Shown here piece by piece: positions 11,083 to 22,446 of a stretch of DNA of 64,000 nucleotides. Where the stretch lies: positions 62,001 through 126,000 of the forward strand of contig JAMYHX010000008.1 in NCBI GenBank assembly GCA_025529335.1, in the 5' to 3' direction. The position numbers were made by a program, and so were the translations under genes. Each line of letters begins with the position of its first letter. The stretch's first letter is position 1. Source of the stretch: Rhizopus sp. PT2906 (Eukaryota > Mucoromycota > Mucoromycetes > Mucorales > Rhizopodaceae). The notes beneath the pieces are model-generated. The model had not been told where the DNA came from, searched no databases, and was given only the letters and a program-made list of their open reading frames with translations.

Positions 11083-12189
11083 TCATTTACGTGTAACTTT
11101 TCTTTTCTTGGTCTGGTTAAAATCCTCATCATCGTCGTCACTGTAATCCAAGTTTTCGTATTCTCCTGCTAATTCGTCCTCTTCTTCTTGTTGTAATTTC
11201 ATGGCCAAGGCATAATCTTGATCTAATAGGCTTGTTTGCATATCCTCGTATCCATCTTCCTCTTCTATTTCTCTATTAGCTTCTCCTATAATAATATCTT
11301 CATCTTCATCATCTATTATCTTTATTTGTTCTTTATCCTCGGTTACAGGTGTTCCTGGTGTAGACACAGATGGTGATTGTGTCACTTCAAACTGCATGTA
11401 TATAACTCAGCAGAAGAACAAAGAAAAAAAAAAAGGAGCTTACCTTTAATTTATCCATTCTGTCAGGCTGTGCATTTGTCATCTTCAAGATATTCGCTTG
11501 CACCTTTGCAAGCTCTTCTTTCAATCTCTTCATCTCGGCTCGTTTTTGCTCAAGGATAATCAATGGCTTTAAAAGTGTTAATTATCTATTAAAAAAAAAA
11601 GTCGAGTAACTTACATCTTCGACTTTGGGTAACTCTATATTTTTCCATACTTCTTCCGGAAGTTCGTACCTTTTGATGATGAGTCACTGAACAGGTAACT
11701 TTGACATGACTTACTCTTCTTTATTACTTGCTACTCTCTTTCTTAATTCTTCGCGGGATAATTTGCCACCTGTATTCACAATACAATTATTTTTACGTCT
11801 AATATGTGGACCTTGTATCTTTGAATTCTTTGCTCCAATCACCTTTGGATCAATATGTAATCCCGCAAACTCTATCGGATATACGCAATTTGAATATTGT
11901 GTATATTCTTTCATTAGTCATTTTTACCTGCTGTACTCTGTTGACCGAGCAAACGTTGCAGTTGAAGGTTCATTTGAGCGTTGGTTTTACCAGGTAAACA
12001 TCCACTTTCGATAATCTTGGCCCAGTTACCGATGCCAAATTTCATTAGAGCTTTTCTTAATATTTCAGATTCTTCTTCTGTCCAACCAGGAGATAGAGTA
12101 CAGTTCCATAAACTTGCTGAATCATTCGAACGAAGCACATTACGTGCACCTGCTGTCATGCTACGTGGCTTTAGTGTTGTTCCTGACAT
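11083..12189 (-). CDS. Myb/SANT-domain protein of unknown function
   Basis: Five exons: 11928-12189, 11715-11871, 11615-11669, 11444-11566 and 11083-11391. An N-terminal SANT/Myb repeat (WTEEESEILRKALMKFGIGNW, then KTNAQMNLQLQRLLGQQ) is followed by a second conserved block (EFAGLHIDPKVIG and CIVNTGGKLSREELRKR, then YELPEEVWKNIELP). A coiled coil and a very acidic C-terminus with a basic end (KKRKVTRK, possible nuclear signal) complete it. From memory, similar proteins occur in plants and algae, but I know of no assigned function. It is divergent from FANCL across only 110 bp. Confidence 0.85.
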
Positions 12190-12299
12190 GTTGTTTAACT
12201 GAAAAAAAAAAGAGAAAAAGGGATACCAAAAGTCACGAACGCGCTTTTATTTTTTTTTCTTTTTTTTTTTTTTTTAAACACACGCACGCGTTTTATGTC
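12190..12299. promoter_or_regulatory. Short bidirectional promoter between Myb/SANT and FANCL genes
   Basis: Only 110 bp separate the two start codons. It contains an A/G-rich half (12200-12225) and a nearly pure T-run (about 12247-12275), a typical nucleosome-disfavouring poly(dA:dT) arrangement. No TATA box is clear. Confidence 0.45.
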
Positions 12300-13667
12300 A
12301 TGTATAAAGTACCATTCCCACTTGTGATTCCTATTGATGAAGAGAATAAAATATACAAAGGATATATAAACATACAGGCAAGCTATTTTTTATAAAGTCA
12401 CACAATATAAAAACAATTGACTATAGAAACAAGAACACTTTATTCAAGTCGAACTTGGACCCAGACGACAGTTATTGACAACAGGAAAACTAAACGAATT
12501 GATCAAGGATAAACAGGCATTGATTGAAACTAAACTGAATGAAGCTCAAGATATCATGACTTTTCTATCTGAATTTAAAGAAATATTAGTAAGCATGTTG
12601 ATAATGCACTTTCTTTCTTTGTTAACCCATTAGGATGAGCATGACATAGGAGAGAAGGAAAAGTCTTTTCAACCTTCAGCTGATAAACTGTCCTTTGTCT
12701 ATCAAGAACTATTATCCATTGGCTTTGAAAAAGTGAAATATATGAATGATACGATGAATGAGATCATGTTTAGTATAAAGTAAGCAACCTATTTAACCAA
12801 TGTCATGTGTTGACATTATATCTAGGGATATGAGTGATAGAGAACATGAGCTCAAGGTGATCTTACCTTCAAACTATCCATTTACAGCACCTCACATCGT
12901 AGCAGATACGCCCGTACCAATCCAGAGTTCACTTTCATTGACAACTATTGTTCGTCAGCACCAAACAATTATTGACCAACATCAAGATCTATTCAATTGC
13001 CTGGATGATTTAGATAAGCACATGAGAATATTAGAACCAGAACACCCTAAAAGAAGCGAGTTATGGAGAAAGATTGCCCTGAGTCATCACTGCTCGCTCT
13101 ATCTAGAGATTGTAGACCCCTTATTACCCTTTAATAAGCCTCAGATTAGACTATTTGGTAGCGAAAGTAGAGTAGAGAACTTGAGAAGAGTATGGGATCA
13201 GGCTGAATGGTGTGTTGTATATAAATGATAAAAAACAAGTTTATTCATGTATATTTAGGAACAAGAGTCTTCCATTACACACCAATTTACTAACCATATT
13301 CCAACTTGTTCCAAATGACAAACAAGAGCAAGAAGACTATACTAACGCAAGTGATATCGAATGTGCCATTTGCTATTCTTATAAGCTAGAAAATGGCGAA
13401 ACACCCGAAACGATATGCAAGCTTTGTAACCGTGGATTTCACTCAACTTGTCTTTACCAAGTAAGAAGCTTTATGAAAACTAAACAAAGCATTGTTTAAC
13501 CTCCCTCATTCCTTTAGTGGCTTCGTTCGAATCCTAATACAACTCAGAGTTTCAATGTGTTATTTGGCCATTGTCCATATTGCAACGAGGTAATGACAAT
13601 AAATAATAATGTGGACAATTTTATTGATTATTCCCAATAGAAAATTACGATTAAAGCCATTATATAA
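12300..13667 (+). CDS. FANCL: FANCL-type E3 ubiquitin ligase of the Fanconi anaemia pathway
   Basis: E3 ligase that in animals monoubiquitinates FANCD2-FANCI with UBE2T during interstrand-crosslink repair. Seven exons: 12300-12377, 12427-12588, 12634-12779, 12826-13209, 13259-13460, 13518-13589 and 13641-13667. The N-terminal ELF-like and double-RWD (URD) region contains LKVILPSNYPFTAPHI and YLEIVDPLLPFNKPQIRLFG. The C-terminal PHD/RING-like domain has ECAICYSYKLENGETPETIC, CNRGFHSTCLYQWL and FGHCPYCNEKIT, so all zinc ligands appear present. Intron 1 has a GC donor (CAG|GCAAGC). Its stop overlaps the end of the convergent arrestin-like gene by 8 bp. Confidence 0.92.
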
Positions 13668-14774
13668 CGGCATTATAATCAGGAGGAGGTTGGTCTAAGT
13701 TAATAGTATGTCTATGTATTGTTTCATCTGCTGAGACAAGAGAGTGATAGGTAGGCAGTCTTGTTACATTTGTCGTGTGTTTATGTAAAAGATCGATACT
13801 AGAAGAAAAGGAAATCGATTTTGTCGTGTGCTTGGTTGAATTTTCACTTTCGGGCACTTGAAAGACAAGAGATACCAATAAAAGATGATTTACAAAAAAG
13901 TTTTGGTATGTCTCTGTCGAATGGGCCATTTTGGAAGGTAGCTGATACTCTACTGTTGTCTCCCAAGGAGACTCGAGTATATTCGCAGGTAGTTGAAAAG
14001 GTGAATTCTTGGCAGGATAAATAAAGAAACAGGACTGTGTTGTTCGTTCTACTCGATCAACATCAGGCACGACTGTACGGCGTTCCATGAGTTGAACATA
14101 AATCTCTTTTAGTTTAACACCCAGTATGAGAGGGGCAATTTCAAATTGGATAGGCAGAAGAGACCCGAGAGGCGCAGCCTTTTTTTTTATTGTGATACGA
14201 TATTGGCACCAGGAGGACTCGTTCTTGCGGCTATCGATCATCTCGAGCAAGTTCTCACCTGTCAGCATTCGACAGTCGGGTAAACGGGCAATGATGACTG
14301 GCTTTCTTATCTGTTGATACAGCTTTCTTTGATTATAATAATACTCAACATCGAGGATGACGTGATGGTTAACATGAATCTGTGGACAATTGATTGTTTC
14401 CGGTATCTCGGATGGCAGCAGCATTTCAAATGAAAGTTGTGTTGCTGAATCTGAATTGACGACCAAAGGCTTTCGGTGCGAACAGAAAAGAGTCAAACGA
14501 TCCCCTGTGATAGACTTTTTATCGCATGAAAATTTATTATCTATCCTATACTTAGTGATCAACACACAAGACAACAAATAAACTTACTGTAACAATATTT
14601 TGTCTTTATGTTGCATACAAATAGAATATTCAAGATATGAATGTGTGATGTTCGGTTGTTCGATACGCGGACAACACCACGAATAATAGGATTTGTTCTG
14701 GTATGAGGACCAATATAAACAACAGATTCTAATAGTTCGATTTCAATATTATTAGGTTTCGTTAATGGCCACAT
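13660..14774 (-). CDS. Arrestin-like (alpha-arrestin) trafficking adaptor with PPxY motif
   Basis: Likely adaptor that brings an Rsp5/NEDD4-type ligase to membrane cargo. Two exons: 14588-14774 (starts MWPLTKPNNIEIELLESVVYI) and 13660-14504. The intron is about 83 nt if the acceptor is at 14505, the only one that keeps frame. The N-terminal half has arrestin-like beta-sandwich spacing (VYIGPHTRTNPIIRGVVRVSN; later PCRMLTGENLL-type strands). The C-terminus ends QPPPDYNAVI, and PPDY fits the PPxY WW-ligand motif. Sequence identity to known arrestins is low, so the family is inferred from layout and motif. Confidence 0.72.
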
Positions 14775-14894
14775 GATAGAGATAAGAAAGGGCGCAAAAC
14801 ATAAAGAAAAGGTGCAGAAGGGGTCTTTATATATAAAAATCGGAAAAAAAAATAAAGACTAGACCATCTTTATTATATTATTAATCCAGACACA

Positions 14895-15668
14895 TCAAAT
14901 CAACAAATGGTTATCTGCTAAAATGCGTTCTAGTTCCCCGCGGTTATGCAGTTCTTCTAAATTATCACTTCCGCCTAGCGTTTGTCCGTTAATAAATATG
15001 TTTGGAAACGTTTCTCTGTCTGAGATATCTTTTAGCGCCATTTTGATCTCATAGTCATCATCTATAATGGATAAATATTTAGAGTCTATTTATTATCTTT
15101 AGAACGGAAAGAAAAAAAAAGGTCTTTATATTTAGAATGGCATACGTGGTCGATCATGACACGAGAAACCAATCCATGTAGAAATGGCAGCGATCACTGT
15201 GGCTCATCATTTTCAAAGACCTCTCTCTCTTTTCCTCATACTTTATCTATATTTATACCTCGTAAATCAACTTCGACAATCTTGAATGGTTTCAATTTGT
15301 ATTCTTTTAGGATCTTCTTTGCCTTTTGTGAATATCTATTATCTATTAATAACACCAACCATAACATCCTTTCTTACTTACGGGCAATACGTCTTTGAAT
15401 AGACAATCAAAGGATGGCTGTTGATATCATGAATAATTTCCTCTTTTAAACTTAGTTTTTTGCTTAAAATAACTTCATCCTCCGTAATTATGTGCTGAAA
15501 GGTTCCACTATATTTCATCAATGCTACAGTTGACATAAATACACACGCCAAAAGTATCCAAAGCCTTATCCGACGTGGGTTAAAATATGTTGATATTCTT
15601 TCCTTTGTTTGTCTTGTCTTTACTTGAATATCGTCTTGGACTGTCAAAGGTAACTGTTGGCTACTCAT
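14895..15668 (-). CDS. Membrane-anchored monothiol glutaredoxin (Grx6/Grx7-like)
   Basis: Glutaredoxin of the early secretory pathway type. Three exons: about 15382-15668, 15259-15333 and 14895-15061. A single N-terminal membrane segment (WILLACVFMSTVALM) after a basic stretch suggests a type II protein with a lumenal catalytic domain. The active site is split by an intron: TYCPYSQKAK, i.e. CPYS as in yeast Grx7. Later motifs are TFPNIFINGQTLGGSDNLEEL, the usual TVP and GG-D glutathione-binding blocks. The second intron is 197 nt, unusually long for this region. Confidence 0.88.
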
Positions 15669-17653
15669 TTTAAACAAAAAACAAAAAAAAAAAATTCGCA
15701 AGAGAGAGACAAGGCTTATGCGTCACTGTGGGTTTAAAGATATTGATTTAAGTCAATTTATGAGCACGTGACGTTTTCATTATTCTTTCAAATAAAGCAC
15801 AGCGGCTTGAAGAGCTACTATAAGTCCCATATTATTAGATAAAGAGTTAGAAAGTCTATTTTTTTTTTTTTCAGTACACATGGAATACAACTTACTTCAT
15901 ATGTTGCTTTTAGTCTTATAAAAAGAAAATAAATCAACCTTCGCCTGAAATTTTCAACTACGTGGTTCAGATATGTAGTAGCAACTGTAACACATGCAGC
16001 AGATAAAGGGTCACCATACCCCTTGTGAGTAAACAATAGAAAGATGGCTTTGTTGAAAATAGTCCAAGGCGGCAAGAATTCTATCTTTTTTGTTCGTAAT
16101 CTTTATTCCCATGACAAGTTGGGATATGGAATACCAAAAGTTTTGCCCTGTAATATTTTTAGATAACTTGATGCGTAACAATGTACGTATTGATGAAAAC
16201 TTGTACCCGAACAAGAACGTTTCTAATGAAGTCGCAAAGTTGTTCAACCTTTATGGTGAACTTATGTTCGAAGTCTAGTCGTAAAACAGACTTCAAATGT
16301 ACTTTTCGTGTAAATCGCTCGCCATTTCTCCCCAAATTTCTCTTGCAAGGATTCTGAAAGTGTCTTTTTGTGCAATGGACACAATGGTGACTTTGAGTTA
16401 GAATCATGATGTATGCCACAAACACACAGAGCAAATGAGGTCTCACTTGCGGGCAGAGGCACTTGCTGCAGGCATTAAGCGTATTTTTTCCCATTCTGTT
16501 TGTCCTGTTTTGTTTCATAATCATCCTATGTAGGACTTTTTCGTTTTCGTTTTCCTTTTGTCACATTGTATGGAATCAGTTTTATTCCATATAAACTTGA
16601 TGTATACATGCATACGTACCTGAAACAAATAAACGACACTTGGTGCTAGTTTTTAATAAGTGTCCTTGTTCATTACAGTTATCTCACACAGGAATTTCAA
16701 TTATAAAATACACAATACAATTGTAAATTATGTATGTTGTATATGCAGAAAATATAACACCCTTTATCGTTTTTTATTAAAGAACGCTTGTTTTCAATTT
16801 TAAAGTATTATCTGTTTCCTTTTGAAGGCATTGTGGTTAATGGCAATGAAGAGGAAGATCAAGGGGAAAAGGGTAAATCTACACTGCTATATTGATTTTA
16901 CAAGATGCACAGCAATATAGTGTTGACAACACTCTTAATCGGACGCGTTTTATGAAATTTGATATCTTGTTCATGGCTACACGAATAGTAAAATGCATCT
17001 TTTTAAACCATTAGCCGTAAATCTGTTGTGGATTGGTTTTTATCCCAAAGATGTCTTTATCAATCCCAAATCATGTTATCTCTCCTTTCGTCAGTTTTGC
17101 TTCGAAACCCATATTAAACACGTAGTTTTCTCATTTTGGGTAGTAACTATGGACGTTCTATTTAAACGATCTTTGAGCTCTGATACAATGTTTATGTAAA
17201 ATCAAGCTTCTACGAAAATAATCTCTTTGTCTATAAAGAAACTGCCTTTGTCTAATTCTGTATTTTACAATCCATCTACAAAAAATACTCAACATTCATC
17301 TTTTAAAAACATTACAAACGTCTCATTTGAACCTAGAAGACTGTAAATCGGTCACATGCAGATTATGATATACCCAACTTTTCTTTATTTTCCTTATTTT
17401 ATGGCATAAAGTCCATACTTTAATCCAAAAAAAATATTGTATGACTATAAACCAAGTGTGTACACTAGTATCATCTGAAAGGATAGAATTATGAGCTAAA
17501 AGCTTCGTGATTAAAATTTTTGTTCTTAGATCTTACTTCTTTAACTGTGGTACCTGTTTGCATTCTAAAATGAGCAACATAGTATAGCCTTTGTCACACT
17601 TTAATAAATAGAAGGTATAAAATGATCTTAATCATCCTATTTTTTCTGTAAGA
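15669..17653. other. Gene-poor interval
   Basis: About 2 kb without a supportable functional gene. The minus strand of roughly 15,830-16,530 carries overlapping broken ORFs that look like a decayed mobile element (separate entry). From 16,530 to 17,650 the sequence is AT-rich with only short unconvincing ORFs. Promoters of the glutaredoxin (minus) and kelch-type (plus) genes must lie at its two ends. Confidence 0.5.
15830..16530 (-). pseudogene. Decayed transposon-like coding relic
   Basis: Three overlapping minus-strand reading frames together read like one protein cut by frameshifts: a Cys/His-rich piece (FALCVCGIHHDSNSKSPLCP), then KFTIKVEQLCDFIRNVL, then ITGQNFWYSISQLVMG and ILAALDYFQ. 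A zinc-knuckle-like C-x-C-x(n)-H-C segment followed by helical text resembles mobile-element proteins I associate with Mucorales. No ends, repeats or target duplication were found. Family unknown. Confidence 0.38.
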
Positions 17654-19676
17654 ATGCGAATACCTGGGATATTAATCACTTGTACAATACTTGGCTTTTT
17701 TATACATTTGGCCACTGCGCATTATTTTAATCGTTTATATCCTCGTAAGTGATGCAGCATGGATATCAATTCCATATAAGTTGCTGATATTTCAGGTTGT
17801 GGATACATTCATTATGGAAAGGATAAAAGTATACGTTGTTTTGGAGGCACTACGGTATTGCGACCAAATTCTTGGATTATTGGTTCAACTATATATACAT
17901 TAGACTTGGGGTCCAATATCCCTATACCACTTGATACCTTATCAAACAATTGGCAATATGTACTTTCTACTAATGCTTTTGAAGCTGAGATAAGAGGGTT
18001 CTGTCAAATTGCAACATTACCAAACGGCTATCAAATTATTCTTCAGGGCGGTATTGATCAAAACATGTTCAACGACACGATTCTATTTGATGTATCTCGA
18101 AAAACTTGGCAAAGACTGACACCTTATATTCCATCGAACGGTAAAAAAATGTAGGCATAAGGTGTCAGCATGAATTTGCTTGTTAATCAATTATAGTTGG
18201 GGAGGAACTGCTACAAATATACCTTCAGCTACTATGGATACTATTGGTTTCTTTGGCGGCACAACAGGGTATGAAACTATATTGATTTTGTATCAGCATT
18301 CCTGACTCAAGATGATGTTTAGCTTTTTTTTTTCTAAGACGGATTCAGTACCCAAGGTCACAGGATCTCCAGGATTTGTAAATCTAACTGTTTTCAATAC
18401 GACATCCAAGGTAATTTTGGAAACGTTTTGTAAAGAGGATGCTTATCAACATTAAAATAGACCTGGAGTTATTTTATTCCTCAAAACAATGTACCTAGTG
18501 CGATTCCAATCTTTCATACAGCAACCCTTGACCCTAGGTCAGGCATTATATATTACCTTGGTGGTGAAATAATTGGTACTACAGAGCCGTCTATTTCCCA
18601 AATATCATGGGGATACACGTTTAATACAGCAAATGGAGATTGGAATACTCGCTACTACACTGCACCAAACGGCAATTTCCCTTCAGGCAGAGTATATCAT
18701 ACTAGCACAATGGGTTAGTATTCCTTCTTTATTTGATATGCTCTGATTTAACAAGTCTTCAGCTCCTAACTCCCAGCATATTATCTTATTTGGAGGGGCA
18801 GATTCTGCAAACAAAGGTATATGTTTATCCAACCCTGAAAAAGTTACTGACGTCTTTTGTTTCAAACCAGTTGTTTCCGATTACCTTTTTACGCTCGATC
18901 TTCAGACAAGTACATGGGTTCAAGTTCGATTGAATAGCGCTTTATCTTTACCGAGATTTGGACATTCAGGTACGCTTTGTTATGTGTGATTCCTGCTGAT
19001 AAACTTTGTTTTACTATAGCTGTGCTTGTAAACAACACCCTCTTTATATTATCTGGTGAGGTCGTCGAGGGTCTAGCGATAAACATTCTTGCAATAGATG
19101 TAACCGATGTATCAAATATATATCTAGCATCAAGTTATCCTTATACTCATGCGACGACGAAACCTACTAGTGTGCCTAATTCTATCAGTGCATCAAATGT
19201 CACAGGCACGACAAATAGCACTGGTACTACGAATGATACAACCCTTTTACTACCTCCCTCTCTGTCCCCTGGGGCAAAAGCTGGTATTGCAGTTGGTGTT
19301 ATCATTGGCGTAAATAAATATCATTGTCTAAAAAATCTAATGTTAAAAAAAACTGTAGGCTATCGCGATAGGTGCAACCATCTTTATAATCTATCGGAAA
19401 AGAGCTCAAAATTCGAAGCCGGCAGACGGTGAAGACACGGTATTGAAAGAAGGCGACAATGTGGATTGGGAAAAGATTGAAAATCAATATTTCGAATTAA
19501 AAACACCACCAATGCATAAGCATCTCGCACCAGAGTCAGTCGGAAATCAAGTCCGAGCGACGCCAGATGCTGCCCTCGGTAGTACGTACACTGTCCAACG
19601 AAAGGAGGATATATCTCAGACACCAGATGTCCGAGAAGAGGAGGAGAAAAAGGAAATTCCTTTTACACACAAATAG
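17654..19676 (+). CDS. Kelch/galactose-oxidase-like single-pass membrane protein
   Basis: Nine exons: 17654-17744, 17796-18150, 18197-18268, 18323-18410, 18461-18713, 18763-18816, 18871-18969, 19020-19309 and 19359-19676. The N-terminus is a signal peptide (MRIPGILITCTILGFFIHLATA). The ectodomain has kelch-like beta-propeller motifs (GCGYIHYGKDKSIRCFGG, QIILQGGID, GRVYHTSTM, HIILFGGADS, LPRFGHSA). A Ser/Thr-rich stalk follows (TGTTNSTGTTND), then one membrane helix (AGIAVGVIIGAIAIGATIFI) and a cytosolic tail rich in Lys/Glu ending PFTHK. It is likely a fungal cell-surface protein; ligand unknown. The exon 2 donor is read at 18151 because that is the one keeping frame. Confidence 0.85.
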
Positions 19677-19787
19677 AAAATAAAAATGCTGTTTAAACAA
19701 GAGAGAAATAGCTCGTCTTGTAGGTGCACTCAATCACACAAATCAAGTTGATTTGTCGAGTAAATTCTTTTTATTCCAAAAAGGCCA

Positions 19788-20817
19788 TTAAAAGATTGCA
19801 TCTGCGGCCTTGCTGCCAACTAAAATAGAAAAAATAGCTATACAATTTATAAAAATGGCAAAAGGACATACGTGCGGCACCAAAGCCCCAAGTGGCAGCA
19901 TTTTTCTTTCTCTTCTTCATGTGCGACTGCAACAACTGGTGGACCATAAGATTGTGGCTGGTATATAGTGGTGGAAGGAGGCGGATAGGCATAGGGTGCA
20001 CCTGGGGTGGCAGGATACGAGGGGACGTTATTATTATAATTATTATTGGCAAGTGCATTATTGTTATAGAGATGATCATTTGAAGGTTTAGCAGGAGGCT
20101 GGGGTGTCCAAGGACGTTTTGCTTTAACAGGAGGTCTATTTACAAAACATGAGCCAGCCGCCCTCTTTAAAAAATAAAACACTTACGGTAATTTCTTGAC
20201 ATGGTTTTGAGGGAATATACCAGTCTTACCATGGGTTGTTCCTTTCCACCAGTCATCATTCACTAATATAAATCATTGTAAGATCTATATATGTTGTTCT
20301 ATGTATTCAGCATTATCTTACCATATTCGATGACTTCAATAATGTCACCTTGTTTGAATGATAAATCAGTAGTAGGGTCATCCCCATGGTAATCATATAA
20401 TGCTTCAGCAGTAGCAATCACATTGCTATTGTTCTGTTCTGCATAAGCAGGAGGAGGAGGAGTTGTATGAACCTTTTCAGGTTCAGGTTGTCTAGCATTA
20501 ACAACAGGTAAAGGCATGGCTATAGGCTGAGGTGACCAATCATTTGTACGTCTGACGGGCAACTTGGGACCACTGCTCACATCTCTTGGTTGTGGAGGAG
20601 TCAATTGATGTGTAGTAGTGTTTGAATTTGATTTACGTAAAGGTAAAGGAGGTCTAGGAACGGTATCATCCACAGCAGATATATGATTGGGTAGTAAGGC
20701 AATGACTTCTTGATATGTTTGATGTGGTAAAAAGTGGTTATCTTTTAAGAATCCTAAATCTCTAATGATTGACTCCAATATATAGTTTGCAGCCTGTATA
20801 TTTGATTCTTCACCCAT
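19788..20817 (-). CDS. SH3-domain protein (Lsb1/Pin3-like), C-terminal frame broken
   Basis: Probable cortical actin/endocytosis adaptor. Four exons: 20322-20817, 20187-20262, 19872-20135 and 19788-19819. N-terminal helical region, then a Pro-rich linker, then an SH3 domain (AEALYDYHGDDPTTDLSFKQGDIIEV, DDWWKG, GKTGIFPQNHVKKL). A Pro/Tyr/Asn-rich tail (YPATPGAPYAYPPPS) follows. The usual fungal C-terminal signature NAATWGFGAALGSKAADAIF is present but in the +1 frame; the frame switch falls in the A-rich stretch at 19902-19915. As written, the protein would instead end in an unrelated sequence (stop at 19771-19773). Confidence 0.83.
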
Positions 20818-20919
20818 TTTGTTTTGTTTATAAAAAGAAGAAAGAAAACGGACTAAAGACATTGAGGTAATCCAAAAAAAAAGAACTAACATCGCTTCCT
20901 AGGGAAAAGATCCCTTCCT

Positions 20920-22202
20920 TTATTGTTGATCAATCTTTATGAATTTTATTCTACCTTTGCTTCCAAGCTCTGGATCTTCGATAAATTTTTTGCCTTGAAT
21001 TAATAATAGTTCATGCTTATGTACTACTTTTGCTTTGCTTGGTTTAGCTTCCTTTTCCCACTTTTGTCGATAGTATTGCTGATAAATAAATGTATTTCTT
21101 GTGATTGCATTCACACTACAAACAGCTTTATAAGCTACATCAATCAATGTATTTTCTATGCATCTAGCAACAATCAATGATGAAAATAGATCTCCTGTGC
21201 CTGTAAAATATCCTTCGTAAGTAGGGAATGAGATCAAGTGTTGTTCCATGTCTCCGTCTGATGTCACTTGACTCGTAAAACAATAGAGTGACTCATCTGT
21301 ACTGCTCTCAAGATGGACTTCTTTTGGGACGTCTTTGAGAGGTAATGAAAGTGTGGTGATGATCACATTACGTGGACCAAGAGAATGAAGCTTCTTTGCC
21401 ACTTGACACGCATCTTTTAAACTGGTAATCTTCATTTCTGATAATAGTCTACAAGAGAAAGAAAAGGAGACATACCAGGTTATCTAAGCATTTTCTTTCT
21501 CTTTCTTTCTCTCTTCTTACTCTGCTTCAAATTGATTAGGTGTTATAAAATCGGCAATACGAAGGATATCTCTATACAAAGGAACTATTTCAGGAGCAAC
21601 ATAAAGCGCACCTCCATCACCCATGACAGTATCACAGACTATATACATATACATTACTATGAGTAATTCTTTTTCTATATATATATATATATATATATAT
21701 TTACCATATATTAAGCTTGGATTCTTTGATTTCAGCTTTTGAACCATAAATTCAATCTTTTCCAAAATAGCATAGTTACCAATGTAACCTGTTGGCATAT
21801 GAGTATTACTTCTTTTTTTATATGACACAAAATACCTGTCAGCACATGCGTGTATTCATCCGTCAATTCATTCTTTTCTAACCCGTCAAATAATTCCTGC
21901 ACGTCTTCTGCAGTAAACTTTTTGCCTGTCCATGAGGGATACCCGGTATGGTTAGAAAACTGAACCGTGTTGAGTATGTCTACATCATATCCAAGCGTTT
22001 GAAGTGGAAACACTGCAGCCTTATTTCCTAGAATAGGGTTAAAGTTGTACTTTAGTTGGATTGTATGTTTTACCACAATAACCAGAAACCTATAACTACA
22101 TATATGAGTCATAGAAGGCGACTTTGATATTATTTTTACCGTGTGAGACTGTATGCTTAGTACTCTCTTCCTTGGTTCAAATGGATATTCAGTGAATGAC
22201 AT
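20920..22202 (-). CDS. Pyridoxal kinase
   Basis: Phosphorylates vitamin B6 vitamers to pyridoxal 5'-phosphate (PfkB/ribokinase fold; yeast Bud16/Bud17 relatives). Six exons: 22140-22202, 22074-22089, 21836-22027, 21705-21788, 21521-21638 and 20920-21448. Exon 2 is a 16-nt microexon that completes the family motif SHTVSGYCGNKAA. Later motifs are NHTGYPSWTG, GYIGNY, VCDTVMGDGGALYV, DFITPNQFEAELL and the anion-hole motif FTGTGDLFSSLIVA. The C-terminal extension is Lys-rich. Same strand as the SH3 gene, with 102 bp between. Confidence 0.94.
21676..21700 (+). repeat. TA microsatellite in pyridoxal kinase intron
   Basis: About twelve TA units lie inside the intron between the GYIGNY exon and the VCDTVMGD exon. 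Confidence 0.9.
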
Positions 22203-22446
22203 GACAAGAATGAGAAAACAGTAGAAAAAAAAAGGCTGTAACAGATTGTCTTTTTGTACTCCGTCTCTCTCTTTCTTATCAGTGATGTGCGCCCATAAAT
22301 AGCTCTCGTTTATTGTGAGTGCAATGCTTTGTGTTACACAAACAACTTGGACTGCTATGTGACCTGTATTTTAGAAAATTAATAGAAAAAGAAAAAAAAA
22401 AGTGTTTCCCTTTGACAGATCTAGAATCAGAGAAAGAAAAATAGAA
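22203..22446. promoter_or_regulatory. Divergent promoter between pyridoxal kinase and DRS1
   Basis: A 244-bp shared upstream region. It holds CT runs (about 22261-22278) and an A-run (22388-22401) close to the DRS1 start. No other motif was recognised. Confidence 0.4.
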
